64,000 nt of DNA from positions 9,265,187 to 9,329,186 of the forward strand of contig CM072526.1 of NCBI GenBank assembly GCA_036898135.1. The letters run 5' to 3'. Shown piece by piece: positions 27,501-41,200 of the stretch; position 1 is the stretch's first letter, and each line of letters starts with the position of its first letter. The position numbers were made by a program, and so were the translations under genes. This stretch comes from Oncomelania hupensis (Eukaryota; Mollusca; Gastropoda; Littorinimorpha; Pomatiopsidae). The notes below the pieces were generated by a model. The model made no database searches, was not told the origin of the DNA, and saw only the letters and a list, made by a program, of their open reading frames with translations.

Positions 27501-29157
27501 ACTGGGACTAGCGATCTCGGCCTTAACTACTCTAATATAAACTAAATTCATACAACATTCCATAAGAATAATATCTAAGGCTAGCTACATAATAATTATT
27601 TGATGGACAGAAATAAAAGGGGGCTAGTGTACGGCTCTGACAAGGTGTCGCATTTGGCAGTAAGTTTAAACAAAGGCTGTGCGTGTAGCAGACGACGCGT
27701 CGGCTAAACACGTTACACGAAAACGGTCAAGATAGCATACTACATGACTAGTAAGGTTTAGGGATAGAAATACCGCACCAGTAGCGAACAGCAGTCGGCT
27801 ACATTACTATTACGATTTCCATATTTACTTTTACTACCTTGTTTTTGCACTCATCCATTTTGATATTATGCGAAGAATCCAGTGATAGATTGATTTGCTG
27901 CCACAATGATCTTTTTCTTCTCCAAAGCCTCGTAATTCTTCATATACTGTGGGCCTTCCGCGTGCCGCTTGATGTCGTTAATATCACCGGCGGAGATGCC
28001 AAACTGGTTGGCACAAATCGTACTTTTGAGTCAGTGCTGCCGCGAATAACGAAAGGACACTTTTCTGAATACGAGGCAAGAAATGTCTGCCCCTTGCGCG
28101 TTTTTTTTTAAAGATTCAGATTTACAATCACTTTGCTTAGCCATTCGTTTGAACGCCATGTTTTAAATTCTGTCTCACGAGCAACGATCTTTAGTGCGAA
28201 TGTGCAAAAACTGGTTCGGCAAACTTCGGTGCCTTTACCGGAAACTTCGATGTCACAGGTCTCCACTGCGACTGCGCATTGCGGCATTAAACCTTCGGAA
28301 AAAGGTCATGCGGTGCATTACCACAGGCCAACGATTTCTTTTTTTTTTCTTTATCATTTTTTTAAATTTCCGTACCGTAAAACAAATATCTGTATTTTCT
28401 TGCCGAGTTTTTCAAATTTCCGGAAAAAATACGGAAATTCCGTACGGGTAGGCATGTTTGGTCTGGGCTTGATTCACGTAGGCTAGTACAAGTAGATGGC
28501 GACTCTGTTAACCCTTTGAACCCTGGGGCCCCACCCCCTGCCCATGCCCATCCCCTGGGCTCCCCGGAGAAAAATGGCATTTTTAGCATGCTGTTAGTAA
28601 AACAACGAAAACATAACCAAAGTGTTAGACAACCCAAAGTACTTCAAATGTCATCTCTTCATCTTCATTATCATCCCACAATTGATCGATTACTTCCTGA
28701 GTTGTGTACAGTCGCTTAGCGACGCTTCCTTGATTTGTAGACCTTCGTTTCATGACGCAAAATTGAGAAAAAAAACGTCACAAAAACACGCACTGTGCTG
28801 CACTAGAGCGCTGACATTTTGCTTTACCTTATTCCCAATAACCCTCAATAACCCTATTCCAAACAGCAAGTACTAGAAAGAACAGTAAGCTGTGTACGGA
28901 CCGTAAGATTAACGGTAAGGTTACGAGACCGATTTATCGGTCTTTCGGGGCACAGCTGTTTAAGGGCTAGACCGATATATCGGTCTTTCGGGTTCAAGAG
29001 GTTAATGCACTTTCTGTTTCATTAGAAACATCTTCGTCTTCACATAAACTTCTTTTATCGCCCCTCTCCCCCCTAGCAAAAAATTAAAAAAGAGATTTTT
29101 GCTTCTTCATTTTTACTAGCCTATCTGCCACTGGATAGTCTGGCTGGCTGGCTGGCT

Positions 29158-29210
<53 letters not shown>

Positions 29211-32200
29211 TTGTTTTTCTTTCTCTTTTCCTTTATTTTTGAAACCAGTCAAACAAAATAAGAACCGGTAGGCTCTACCGGCTACTGATTTTTCAACCGG
29301 TATTTTTATTCTCAAACCGGTAAAATACCGGTAATTTCCGGTTAAATCCATCCCTGTGTAAGTTCAAAATCGAAGGGAAAATAAAATCTGTGTACATCCC
29401 AGCTATTACATTTTGATTTTTCTTTATCATCAGAAGCATCAGCAGCTTTGATTGGAAGTTGTGCCACAGCCAGGGTTTGAATCCCCTGACCAATTAAATC
29501 TTCCCTTTCATTTTTACTCAACTACAGGTCTGTGTAACAAAACAAAACACCAGCGATGTCGATACTCTGGATTTGCTGACCAAGTTTAACAACCATTCGT
29601 TTAACTATAGCTCTGCCGACATTGTTAACTAAAGTTCTGTTAGGGTCAGTAGAAGAATTCAAACTCATTTTAAGAGACAATTTAGGACTTTCAACAGTCA
29701 ACCTCTTTCAACATCACCATCATCCAGGCCTATGCCCCAACATCAGAGGCGCATTACAACTGGATAGACACATGTGGACCCCACTGCAACAATGAGACAA
29801 AATAACAGGAGTCTGAGACTCTTGGAGTTTGCCAGATACAACAATCTGATACTGGCAAACACGCTTGGTCTCCACAAAAAATCCAGACAATGGACATGGC
29901 GCAGTCCCGGCTGGGAGCATCACAACCAGATCGATTACATCATCAGAGCTTATTCTAGGATTTTGAAGAAGTGGGGGCAGGTTCCCTTCCTTGAAAAAAA
30001 AAGGGGGGGGGGGATTAGGCCCCCCTCTGACCAAAACAGTGGGGGCGTCTTCTCGGCATATATAGTGTGTACACACAAACAAATATCCATATCTGTTTTC
30101 TCCCGTGATGTTCCTGGATAAACTGTGAAACTGTCAAGTGTCGCATTCTCTCCAAACAGTAAGTACACACAAATTGCAGACAAAATATATCACAAACTGG
30201 TATCTGTAACCTTGCTTTCACAACTGTTGCATAAAAGCTCTGCTATTTTAGAAGATCAGTCATGGGAAAACAGTGTGACTGTTTTCTTCACAGTTCCTCC
30301 ACTGAATTCGAAGTCGAAAAGCGTGCGCTTTTTTGAAGCCATGCTGATTCTGATTGTAAACCAGTTCCAACCGGTCAGGTTCATCGATGCCACACTCAGA
30401 AGAAAGGTGATTGGTCAAAAAGAATAGCATCAGCCAATGAAAATTTGAGACACATCGCATATACAAGAGAGCAACTTCCGTTTAACTCCAGTTTCCGCTA
30501 CGCCCTAGCAGACGACAGAAACGTCACAGTAAAGCCCGCTTCGATCAAGACATGTAGCGGGATATTTCCAATCTCCGCTGGATCGCGAACGCGCTCATCG
30601 AATTTTTTTGCGTGAAAAAAACTTTTTGTGCGTGATCCTGCGCATCCCGCGCCCTAGAATAAGCTCTGCATCATGGTCAAGAAACACTTCAGATCAAGCA
30701 TCAACATTGGCAGGACACGCACTTCTCCAGGAGCAGACATCGGAAGTGACCACGATCTCGTGATGATGTCTTTCCAGCTCCACTTGAAGAGAGTAAACAC
30801 AGCAAAGTGCTCCAAACTGAAGTTCGACCTGGACAAACTGAAAGACCCGGAGGTGGCAGAAATATTTCAGGCCACAATTGGAGGGAAATTTGCACCACTG
30901 CTCATTTTGGGAGCTGGTGAAGTAGATGTCAACACCATGACCACCACCTTCAACTCAGCTGTGACAGATGCCGCCACAGAGATCCTTGTCTAAAGTCTGT
31001 TTTAAGATCAATTCTGAATTCACTGCACAGCCTTTGAAACGCTTTCTTGTCAAAGCCATTGTTAAAGGGATTAAATTTTTGTCTATTGGCAACGGAACAT
31101 GAAGTTCAGACAACACCCACCTCACTTGACAATATAAATAGAACAGATAAATAGACTTTAACATAGAATCTGGATGATTAAGGCAATGAACATAAGAAAC
31201 TTTTTTTTTTTTAGCGCATGACATGGCAAAATTAATTTGGTTCTGAAAGAATGGCATACCACCATTGGTTAGCCATTTGTTATCTAATAAGTCATTTGTA
31301 AGGTCTGAGTTAAGGTTATGATTAAAAATATTAATAGGGTTAGTTTCAAAATGAACTTTGGGGGTCACAGCTATAGTGAGCTTGGTTAGATCAACGGTTT
31401 TAGAAAGCAAAAATGTGAAGCCGTTTTCTTCTACCTGCAGTGATGTCCCGAGGCCTCGGATATCGGTCATGGTCCGATTCGTTTGGAAAATGACCGAATG
31501 CAAACACCTGTGTCCCGTCAAATGTCCGATTCTATTGCGAAATTAGCGGTCATTGTCCGATAGTATTATGACTAAAGCGGTCACTGCAAGAATTATCTGT
31601 ACAAACTGGAGTGTCAAAGCCGTTAAAACGAGTTTGAATAGTGGACAATGCTAGACTATTATCACTCTTTAGTACATTCCGTCGAACAACAAAAGGGCCG
31701 CAACTCTCGACACTTTTGAAAGGGAAATAACCGACACCATACTTCCTTTGCAACGATCTTACTACGCTCAAAATGCCGCCGAAGAAAAAGCTTTGTGTTG
31801 CTAAAGGGCAGTCTGTTTTGAGCTCGTTTTTGAAGAAAAAGGAAGAGACAACTGTCTGTGACAAGTCTGCTGATATTCAGCTTGCAGGGCCCTCGGCTTC
31901 GTCAGGGAATCAGGCTGAAGGCCAAACATTGCATTTAAAAAAAAAAAAAATTTTTAACTGTTTACACAACAGAGTTTTTGTTTTACTTTACTCATATTTA
32001 TTCTCAGTCACTGTCTTCTAAAGAAGCACCATTACTCGGTTCGCTTCACAATCTGAATGTCCTATTGCTTTTATGTAGTCAGGACATGATGTCCGATTAG
32101 TTTTATGATTTAGGACATTTTGTCCTATTGCCCTCTAATCCTAGGAACACCACTGACCTGCCCCTGAATTTTATCTATTCAAAGCTGAAGTTGACGCTCC

Positions 32201-35200
32201 ACCCCTGCCAAGGTTTTACCCTTAGCCGAGTTGGAGAAATCATCAACAAACAAGGATTTATCTATGACAGATTTGCCGTTTTGAACGACGTTGTTTATCT
32301 TAATGTTAAAGAAAAGAGGAGAAAGAATGCTAACCTGAGGGACACCCATCTCCTGCTCAAAAGGATCTGATAAAGTGGAGCCAAGTCAGATCTGAAAGTT
32401 TCTATCGGTTAAAAAATTTTCTATTAAAATCGGTAAGTTTCCACAGAAGCCCATGAGTCCTAGATCTTTTAGAATCCCGAATTTCCAAGTCGCGTCATTT
32501 GCCTTTTCTAGATCAAACAACACAGAAACAATGTGTTCACCGTTAACCAACGTGTCTCTGATGAACGACTCAGAACAATCGAGATGATCTGAAGTGCTCC
32601 TGTTTTTTGCGGAAACCACATTGAGAGATATTAAGAGCATTGATGGATTCTAAATGCCACATCAAACGCTCATAAAACATTCTTTCCATAGTTTTGCACA
32701 GCTTGTAAGGGCAATGGGCCTGTAGTTGTTTGGATCAGAGTGATCTTTACCAGGTTTAGGGATTGGAAAAACTGCTTCCAGTGAAGATGAGGGAACGGAG
32801 CCAGAAGATCAGATATGATTAACTCTTGGTGACCTATAAGGTTTCCTGTACATTTGTGCCTATATCCTGTAAGGATTTCAAGTTTATTGCAATAAATTGG
32901 GTTTTGAATTTGAAAAAATGCAACAAATTTATTTATTGTCACATTGACTTCATATTTTAGAATATGTTTACAAAATGGTTATTCTATGTACCCAAAGAAC
33001 CATTTTGACTTTAGTACTATTTGTACCTGTTGGAATCTTGTAATTAATTCATAATTACAGGTATTTTACCACTCGGCATCACCATCAACATCGTTGGAAG
33101 ATACTTTCACGATCACTCAAATCACTTGTGTGTACAGATGAGACTGAAATATCACTCTGGTTGTCTACACCAAGTCCTTGTGCTCTTTCAGCAATAAGCT
33201 GATCGATAAGGTTACCAAACTCAATATCACTGTCGGAGAAATCCCCTGCCATAATGGCCGAACAAAAACACGTGAAACTTGCGAAAACGATAGCGGAAAA
33301 CACACATGAACCTTTCAAAAAGTTGACTAAACCTTCTCTTACGCACTGGAGATTTCTTATTTCCTGTGATGTCATGATTAAAAGGTGCTCTAACAAGGCA
33401 CGCATCACTGCACTTCAGGGTTACGGGTGAGGCGCGCATTAACACGTTATAGGGCGCTAGAAGTTAAACACAGCCAGGAGAATTTGAAGGGAATCTTAAT
33501 GCAGGTGCAAAATTAACTGATAATGAATTTCATCAGGGCCGGAAGCAGAATTATTGAATTTTAGGATGGAATCTGTCAACGTTTCCATAGAAAAGGTAAG
33601 GTTGTAGATATGGCCATTTCATATATACACACAGCTATATATACTGCTTCATAACCACACATCAGGCTAGACATACTTCATATATAAACACCAAGCCAGA
33701 TACATCTACTCCATACATAACACAAAAGTATTTGAAATGAGCATTTGTAGACTTGTTTGGGCCACCTCATGTACAAGAACCAAAGTCAGGCATTTTGTGG
33801 GTAAGCATGTGGGGGTAGGTCTGTCTGTTGGGGAACATACTCACATGGCAGCACACATTTGCCTGAAAAAAGTGGATGACTCACTGAATATTCTGGACCA
33901 TCAAATCTGATCCAGCAGTTGAAGAAGTCAACATAGGACAGCACCACAGACATGTAGGCAGCATCAGGGGGCAAAGACAGCAGAGCTGAAAACATCACAG
34001 AATAAGTCATAATAACAACACAGTATAGAACATAGCAAAAGTTTGACATTTGGGCAGAAACCCACGTCAACGGGATACACATTTCATAACAAAATACTTA
34101 TGTAGCTGAGAGGAAGTATTTGACTCCCGTCTCTCAGCCACCACACCTTGAGAACACGGCCAAACCCGAGCTGTTATTTTCATTTTATCACTCAAAAGAG
34201 CAGGCATGCCTACCCTCAATTTGAAGTTTCTGTATTAGCATTTTCAAATTTCAGTATTACTATTACGATTTCCGTATTTACTTTTACTACCTATTGTTCT
34301 TGCACTCATCCTTTTTAATATTATGCGAAGAATCGTAGAATGATTTGCTGCCACTATCTTCTTTTTCTTCTCCAAAGCCTCGTAACATTTTATATGCTGG
34401 GGGCGTTCCACGTGCCGCTTGATGTCGTTCATTGGCGGAGATGCCAAACTGGTTGGCATAAATAGTACTTTTGAGTCAGTGCTGCCGCGAATAATGAAAG
34501 GACACTTATCCGAATACGAGGCAATATATGTCTGCCCCTTGCGCTGTTTCTTTGAAGATTCAGATTCACAATCACTTTGCTTAGAAATTCGTTTGGACGC
34601 CATGTTTTGAATTCTGTCTCACGAGCACCGATCTTCACTGCAACTGCGCAAAAACTGGTTCGGCAAACTTCAGTGCCTCTACCAGAAACTTTGATGCCAC
34701 GTGTCTCTACTGCGACTGCACATTGCAGCATTAAACCGGGTTCAGCTGTCTTCAGAAAAACGTCACGAGGTGCATTACCATAGGCCAACAAGTTCAATTT
34801 TTTCCCCAATGTTGTTTTTATTTATTTCCAAACTGCGAAACAAGTATCCGTATTTTCCATAGCGCTTGCCGAGTTTTCCTAATTGCCGGAAAAAATATGG
34901 AAATTCCGAACGAGTAGGCATGCCTGAAAGAGAGACATAAAAGTATTTGCCCTGCAAGGTGGTGAAGCGTGGTTGGTAGTAAACCGGGTTACCGGCTACT
35001 AGTGCCGCGACACTTCGCTGCAAAGTCGCTGCCACCAATTTGCAGAAAATGCCTGCCGACAATGTAGTCCTGCTCACCACCAAAAGGCAGAAGGTGAATG
35101 GTCAGCTGGGGATAACAAATGTTGTGTCGCCTTGTCCTGCCTTGTCCAATGGCATCCCCAAAGGATTCTGCACAGCAGGAGCCACCCAAGGCTCAGAGGT

Positions 35201-38200
35201 GCCAACCCCCTAATCTTGTCAGTATTTCCGGATCCGTTTGTTAGTATTTTTTAACATTTGTCAGGGTTTTTTCCCACTCGCAAAACCCAGACTATGACAC
35301 TATAAAGTAGCGACAGGCTTGCTTCTGAAACAGCAGGCTATTTTCAGTCCTCTAAAATCACCATGAAAATCAGCTTTTTGAACACCACACTTGTTTTACT
35401 CTAAAATCACCATGAAAATCAGCTTGTTCAACACTACACTTGTTTTACTTAAAATGAATGATACTGATAGTCTTTCCAATAAAAGCAATGTCAGCAACAA
35501 AACAGTTCTATTGTTTCAAGGACTTAGCAGTGGCCTTTTTGTACTTTTTTCAGAAGTGTTGGAGAGTTTTGTTTTGTAGCAGTCAATATTTGAGTTTCTT
35601 GATTTCAACTAAAGCATGGCATTCAGTGTCTTACTTCCCATAAGTCCCTCTAAAGTCAGTTTTATTTTTTTTTACCAGAGAAAAGACCCTTTCACATGAA
35701 CAGTTGGATACAGGGATCAGGAGAATCCTCAGCATGAGCTTGGACAGTAAGTAAGCTTTGTGTCTAGCAGATGCAACATGCCTGGCAACATCGTCAAAGC
35801 CACCATGACTTATTAAAAAAAAATCGAAGCCACAGACAGTACAGTGTGCATACTTTGTTGACAGTTTCGATGCAATGATGCATGGATGTGCTTCCGTGCA
35901 TGAATGCAGAAAATCTTGCAGTAGTTAAGTTGCAGGCTTTGTTTTCTTTGATGAGGAATAGGCTTCGTCATCAGACTTAGCAGCTTTTCTTTTTCTGGCT
36001 CTACGTCATGCCATTTTCGCGAGTTTGAAACACTCCGAAAGGCAGTTTAGACAATTATGGAGGGAACTCGTATAAGTCTATTTTTAGACTAGGGTTAGGG
36101 TTAGGGTAGGGTAGGGTAGGGTAGGATGAGTGTATTCATTGGACAAATGGATCACGTGCTTGATTGTGGTCTAGCGGTTGGGTAAACACTACACGTGTCC
36201 TTGATTCGGCTTTCATCACGTGATTGATTAGGGTACAGTCATGAATCGAAAAGCTTGTCGGAAAATACCGCAGGCACACAGCGATGTTCAGTGAGTGCAG
36301 GAGTACTATTCTGAGACCAGAAACCGGTACAGAAGCACCTCTGGCAAAAATAAACGATCGGCAACTTCTCCATAGTTTTATAAAAGCTACCGTATTTCCA
36401 TATTTAATTCACTTCGACGGAATTAAATACAATCAATCCGTACTGGTTGGCACCTCTGAAGGCTAGTCTAACCAAGAAATTAAAGGTAGACAATTTCTCT
36501 CCCAAGCATCAACCAGTCGCCTTCCGTTCAGCTACAGATCCCACAGCTCAAATCGAACCATGTCCTCATGGTTTCCCCGTTCGCAACAGGTATATCTGGA
36601 ACCGACACTGACTACGCCCAGTCAGTCCACATTCACTGACTTAACAGTGAAAAAAAAATGCATTCAGCAGTTACCACGGTCCAGCATCATCCTGTACCTG
36701 GTCATGTGCACCACTTATAACCGAGTGGAAGTATTTTGACTCTCATCTCTCTTGGCCACCACCTTGAGAACATGGCCCAACCCGAGCTGTTATTTTCATT
36801 TTATCCCTCAAAAGATGGACATAAAAATATTTGCCCTGCAAGGCGGTGAAGCATGGTTGGTAGTACCGGGTTGCCGGCTACTAGTGCCACAACACTTCGC
36901 TGCAAAGTCCCTGCCACCAACTTGCATAAAATGCATTCCGACAATTTAGTCCTGCTCACCACCAAATGCAGAAGGTGAATGGTCAGCCGGGGAGAACAAA
37001 TGTTGTGTCGCCTTGTCCTGCCTTGTCCAATGGCATCCCCAAAGGATTCTGCACAGCAGGAGCCACCCAAGGCTAGTCTAAGAAATTCAAGGTAGACAAC
37101 TTCTCTCTCCCAAGCCTCAACCAGTCGCCTCCTTTTCCGCTACAAATCCCACAGCTCAAATCGAACCATGTCCTCGTGGTTTTCCTGTTCGCAACAGGTA
37201 TGTCTGGAACAGTCATTGACTATGCCCAGTCAGTCCACATTCACTGACTTAACCCTCTAACACGCGGAGCGACCTAGAGCGACCGATATTTTTGCTATGT
37301 GCATACTCGCGGAGCGACCGGTAGCGGCCGGTAATGACGTGGTCTGATCAGAGCCTGCCATGTGGAAATCTATTTATAGCAAACGTGCGAGATTCTCGCA
37401 CACGTGATCGTGACTTCCTGCTGTTTCCGGCGGTGTTTTCACGGCATTTTTAGAGTGTGTAGAACGCACACAGTGAATTTTCAAAGTTTGATTAAAGTTT
37501 GAAGTTTGAGAGGCGGAGAATTATGGCGTCAGATTCTTGCAGAATCTGATGAAGAAAATGACCCATTTGAAGGATTTTAGGAGGCCGATTTGGTACAGGT
37601 TAATGATGGAGAGGATAGTGATTTGGACTTTCACTTTGACGATCTTTTTCTGTCGGATTTGAATAACAAAAACGATGAACAATCGGTGCTTTATTATTTG
37701 AGTCAGTGATCGTATTGCTGCATGTTGTGCAGTATGCAATGTTGACATTCAGATTTTTTTTTCCAGTTGCAAAACATTGTAAAAATGTATGTGTAACATT
37801 TCATTTTGAAGAAAAATATGTGGTTGATTTATTAATAATGATAAGTGGAACATAATTTTGGGTGGTGCATTTTAAATTAATTTGTGTATGTGCATGGTGC
37901 AGCATTTTGACGGAGTTACTTGCCTTGACCTAGGAAATAGAAGCGGATAAGGCTTAGACTCCTGTGGGGGTTAGAGGGTTAACAGTGAAAAAAACTGCAT
38001 TCAGCAGTTACCACGGTCCAGCATCATCCTGTTCCCGGTTGTTTGCACCACTTGTAGCTGAGCGGAGGTATTTGACTCCCGTCTCTCGGCCACCACCTTC
38101 AGAACACAGCCCAACCCAAGCTGTTATTTTCATTTATCCCTCAAAAGAGGGACATAAAAATATTTGCACTGCAAGGCGATGATACGTGTTTGGTAGTAAA

Positions 38201-41200
38201 CCGGGTTGCCGACTAGTAGTGCCACAAAACAGCCACCGACCTGCATAAAATTTTTTTCATTAAGTCAGTGAATGTAGACTGACTAGGCGTAGTCAGTCTC
38301 GGTTCCAGACATACCTGTTGCGAACGGGGAAACCATGAGGACATGGTTCGATTTGAGCTGTGGGATCTGTAGCGGAAAGGGAGGCGACTGGTTGAGGCTT
38401 TGGAGAGAAGTTTTCTACCTTTAATTTCTTGGTTAGACTAGCCTTGGGTGGCTCCTGCTGTGCAGAATCCTTTGGGGATGCCATTGGGTTATGCAGGACA
38501 AGGTGACATGACATTTGTTCTCCCCGGCTGACCATCCGCCTTCTGTTTTTGGTGTTGAGTGGGACAACATTGTCGGCAGGCATTTTATACAAGTCGGTGG
38601 CAGCGGCTTTGCAGCGAAGTGTTGTGGCACTAGTAGCCGGCAACCCGGTACAACCAAACATCGTCGCCTTCCTATCCTATCCTATCCTATCCCATAACTC
38701 GGAGGTCGTAAGGGCACCACAGATGATCGTTTAACCAGCATACTCCATCTTTCTCTGTCCTCAGCACCCTGATTGTTTCGCTCAGTGCCAAACCAGTCCA
38801 TTCACGAATGTTGTCCTCCCACCCCTTTTTTGGTCTCCCTCTTCTTCTACCTCCTTGCACTGTGCCTTGCAGGATGGTTTTTGCAAGACCTGATGATCTG
38901 GTGACATGGCCATACCATCGGAGTTTCAGTTTTTTCACCACTGTGAGCAGGTCATCGTGTTGTCAAATGGCTTGTGTGATGGTTTTTCGGACTTCGTCGT
39001 TGGTGATTTGTTGGGTATAGGAAATGCCCAGAAGCCTTCTGTACAACCTCATCTCCATGCTTTGTATTCTTCGTTGTAGATCTGCTGTGAGGGTCCATGT
39101 TTCGCAAGCATATAGGAAGATGGAGATGACAAGGGAGCAGCAGTCTTACCTTGGAATGTAGACTAATGGTCCTGTCTTTCCAAATTGGTTTCAACCTCAC
39201 CAGGGCAGCATTTGTTAGTGCGATCTTGGAAAGGACTTCCTGTCGGGATAGAATTGTCTGAATGTCTGATAGAATGGATCCTATATATTTGAAGCTATGC
39301 ACTGTGTTGAGGGATTGGCCTTGGACTTTGATGTCCGTGTTGATGCCATTGGTGTGGTTGGTCATCATTTTGGTCTTGTCTGCACTTATTTCTATTCCAT
39401 AGGCTCTGGAGGTGGTGTCAAGCCTCTGTACCAGCTGTTCAAGTTCTTGTTCCTCTCCAGCCAATCCATCAATGTCATCCGCAAAACGAAGGTTGGAGAT
39501 TGATCTTCCCCCTATGCTGACTGTGCCTTTGTGATCTGCAAGGGCATTTGACATGATGCGCTCTAGGAAGACGTTGAAGAGTGTTGGAGAGAGTAGGCAT
39601 CCTTGACGCACACCGATTGTTGTTCTGAACCCTCTTTTGAGGGATAAATGAAAATAACAGCTCAAATTGGGCTGTGTTCTCAAGGTCGTGGCTGAGAGAC
39701 GGGAGTCAAATTCTCCACTCGGCTACATTTATAACAGCAGATCACAAGAGATGCTTATAACTTCAGGCAATGCGCATAACAAGAGATAACCCATAGCCTG
39801 AGATACTATTAAAAATAGTTTATAACATGAGATATATAACAGCCTGAGATACTACTGAAATTGGTTTCCAACATGAGATATACCATAGCCTAAGACAGCA
39901 GGTAGTGAAGAAATGTGAATTGTGCTTACTGGGTTCCTGAGGGAGATAGGTGCTGACCAGCTTCTTGTCAAACAGGATGCTGTTGATGGAGAGCTCTTCT
40001 CCATCCTTCACGAACAACTCCACGATGCACCGGCCCTCTGAAAAATACCCTAAATATAGCAATCTGTACAGCTCACAATCATCATCTTCATATAATATAA
40101 AGCATGAAACAAGCAATCACCTAATTATAACAGCCCACTAAAACTCACAGATGCAATAATAATTTATTATTTCATAAAAGAACACAACTGAAAAACAACA
40201 AGTAATAAACAGCCCGCTAAGACAAACCACAAAATCATTTCTTTATATTTTCACATTTATCTGGAAATACTTTGAAACAGTTGGGGGGAATCAGAATGAG
40301 CCAAATTGCGGTGTGTCTGTAAGTCCATGTGGTGTGTCTGTAAGTCCATGTGGTGGGTCTGTAAGTCCATGTGGTGGGTCTGTAAGTCCATGTGGTGGGT
40401 CTGTAAGTCCATGCGGTGGGTCTGTAAGTCCATGCGGTGGGTCTTAAGTCCATCGGGTGGGTCTGTAAGTCCATCCGTCGGAAGCCATATCTCAACAACC
40501 ACTGAATGGATTGTGACCCAACTTCCTAACAACATTATCCAGGTTAGTGGCCTGCCTCCAGTGCTGTCAAATCTGCACTACAGCAAAGGTCAAGGTCACG
40601 GGAGTCTATTTGTGATTAAACAAGTTTTGCTCAATATTTCACAAATGACTGATGTCATAGTTGAGATAGTGGTCTATCACTCCACGTGTTCCTTTTGTTT
40701 GGTTAAAATAAAGCCCAGTCACAACACCCCCCAACAACATCTACACTTTACAAAATGTAGTTTTCCCTTTTGTTTGGTTAAGATAAAGCCCAGTCACACC
40801 CCCCCCCCCCCCCCCAACAACATGTACACTTTACACTTTAACAAAAATGTGTAAAAATAATTTTTAACAACTCACCTTCTACTGATGGTATTGATAGCAC
40901 TTGATCAACCAAAGTTGGCAAATGTATGATTTCATCTGTCCAGCCATTCCCTATATAAAATAATACATCAACATCCAAGTCACATCACTTTAGTTAGTTA
41001 TTCATGCTTATGGTTGTTTGCAAAGAGCCGAATCAAGACCACAAATGTACTTTGCTGAAAGAGGACTCCATCATCCAAAAAGATTACCAAAAAAAACACA
41101 AGTCACTGAAGGAACATCAAAAAGAACTTTACAACAAAGTAACCAAGGAAAAAGATACTTTACAATAAACAAAATACATATTTACAAAAACACATCATAG

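Larger units (their letters stand above)
24405..27803 (-). mobile_element. LTR retrotransposon, gag-only (non-autonomous)
   Basis: Two direct 1045-bp LTRs (24405-25449, 26759-27803) begin TGTAGC and end GCTACA, with TTAC duplicated outside. The open frames in the two LTRs are identical, so insertion is recent. The internal part is only 1309 bp. On the minus strand, six bases after the 5' LTR, TGGCGCTGCGAGCAGGAT matches the 3' end of a serine tRNA, a plausible primer-binding site. No reverse transcriptase or integrase is present. Confidence 0.93.
23728..28460 (-). mobile_element. hAT-like element dimer with LTR element inside
   Basis: The outer ends CAGACATGCCTACCC and GGGTAGGCATGTTTG are inverted, and one 6-bp duplication GTCTGG flanks the whole block (23722-23727, 28461-28466). 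Inside lie two head-to-tail copies (23728-24404, 27808-28460) lacking their inner termini, with an LTR retrotransposon between them. The first carries a minus-strand ORF (23771-24130) starting MASKRISKQSDSESESSKKQ and including MNDIKRHVERPQHIKCYEAL, a damaged BED/zinc-finger-like N-terminus. The second is more diverged. Confidence 0.8.
30992..33600 (-). mobile_element. Jockey-like LINE fragment, interrupted twice
   Basis: Minus-strand RT pieces: GPDEIHYQLI near 33500, VSVLFDLEKANDATWKFGIL then LKDLGLMGFCGNLPILIENF (motif A region, 32386-32640), and near 32200-32380 GVPQVSILSPL and SLFVDDF (motifs B and C). NGFTFLLSKTVDL follows past the insertion. These match Jockey-type polymerases. Stops, shifts and two DNA-transposon insertions make it dead. 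Confidence 0.85.
34100..39735. repeat. Direct and inverted cluster of a 0.6-kb repeat
   Basis: A unit starting TGTAGCTGAG..AGTATTTGACTCCC and including GTTATTTTCATTTTATC, GCCCTGCAAGG, GGAGCCACCCAAGGCT, CAAATCGAACCATGTCCTC and TTCAGCAGTTACCACGG. It occurs in direct order at 34103-36720, 36721-38035 and 38036-38240 (partial). It is inverted at 38241-38668 plus 39629-39735. Outer ends are TGTAGC and GCTACA. hAT, piggyBac and RTE insertions break the copies. The family is not recognised. Confidence 0.75.

Noticed and set aside
29430..29510. tRNA-like B-box (GGATTCAAACCC on the minus strand)
   Set aside because: No A-box or stem at the right distance; too weak to call a SINE.
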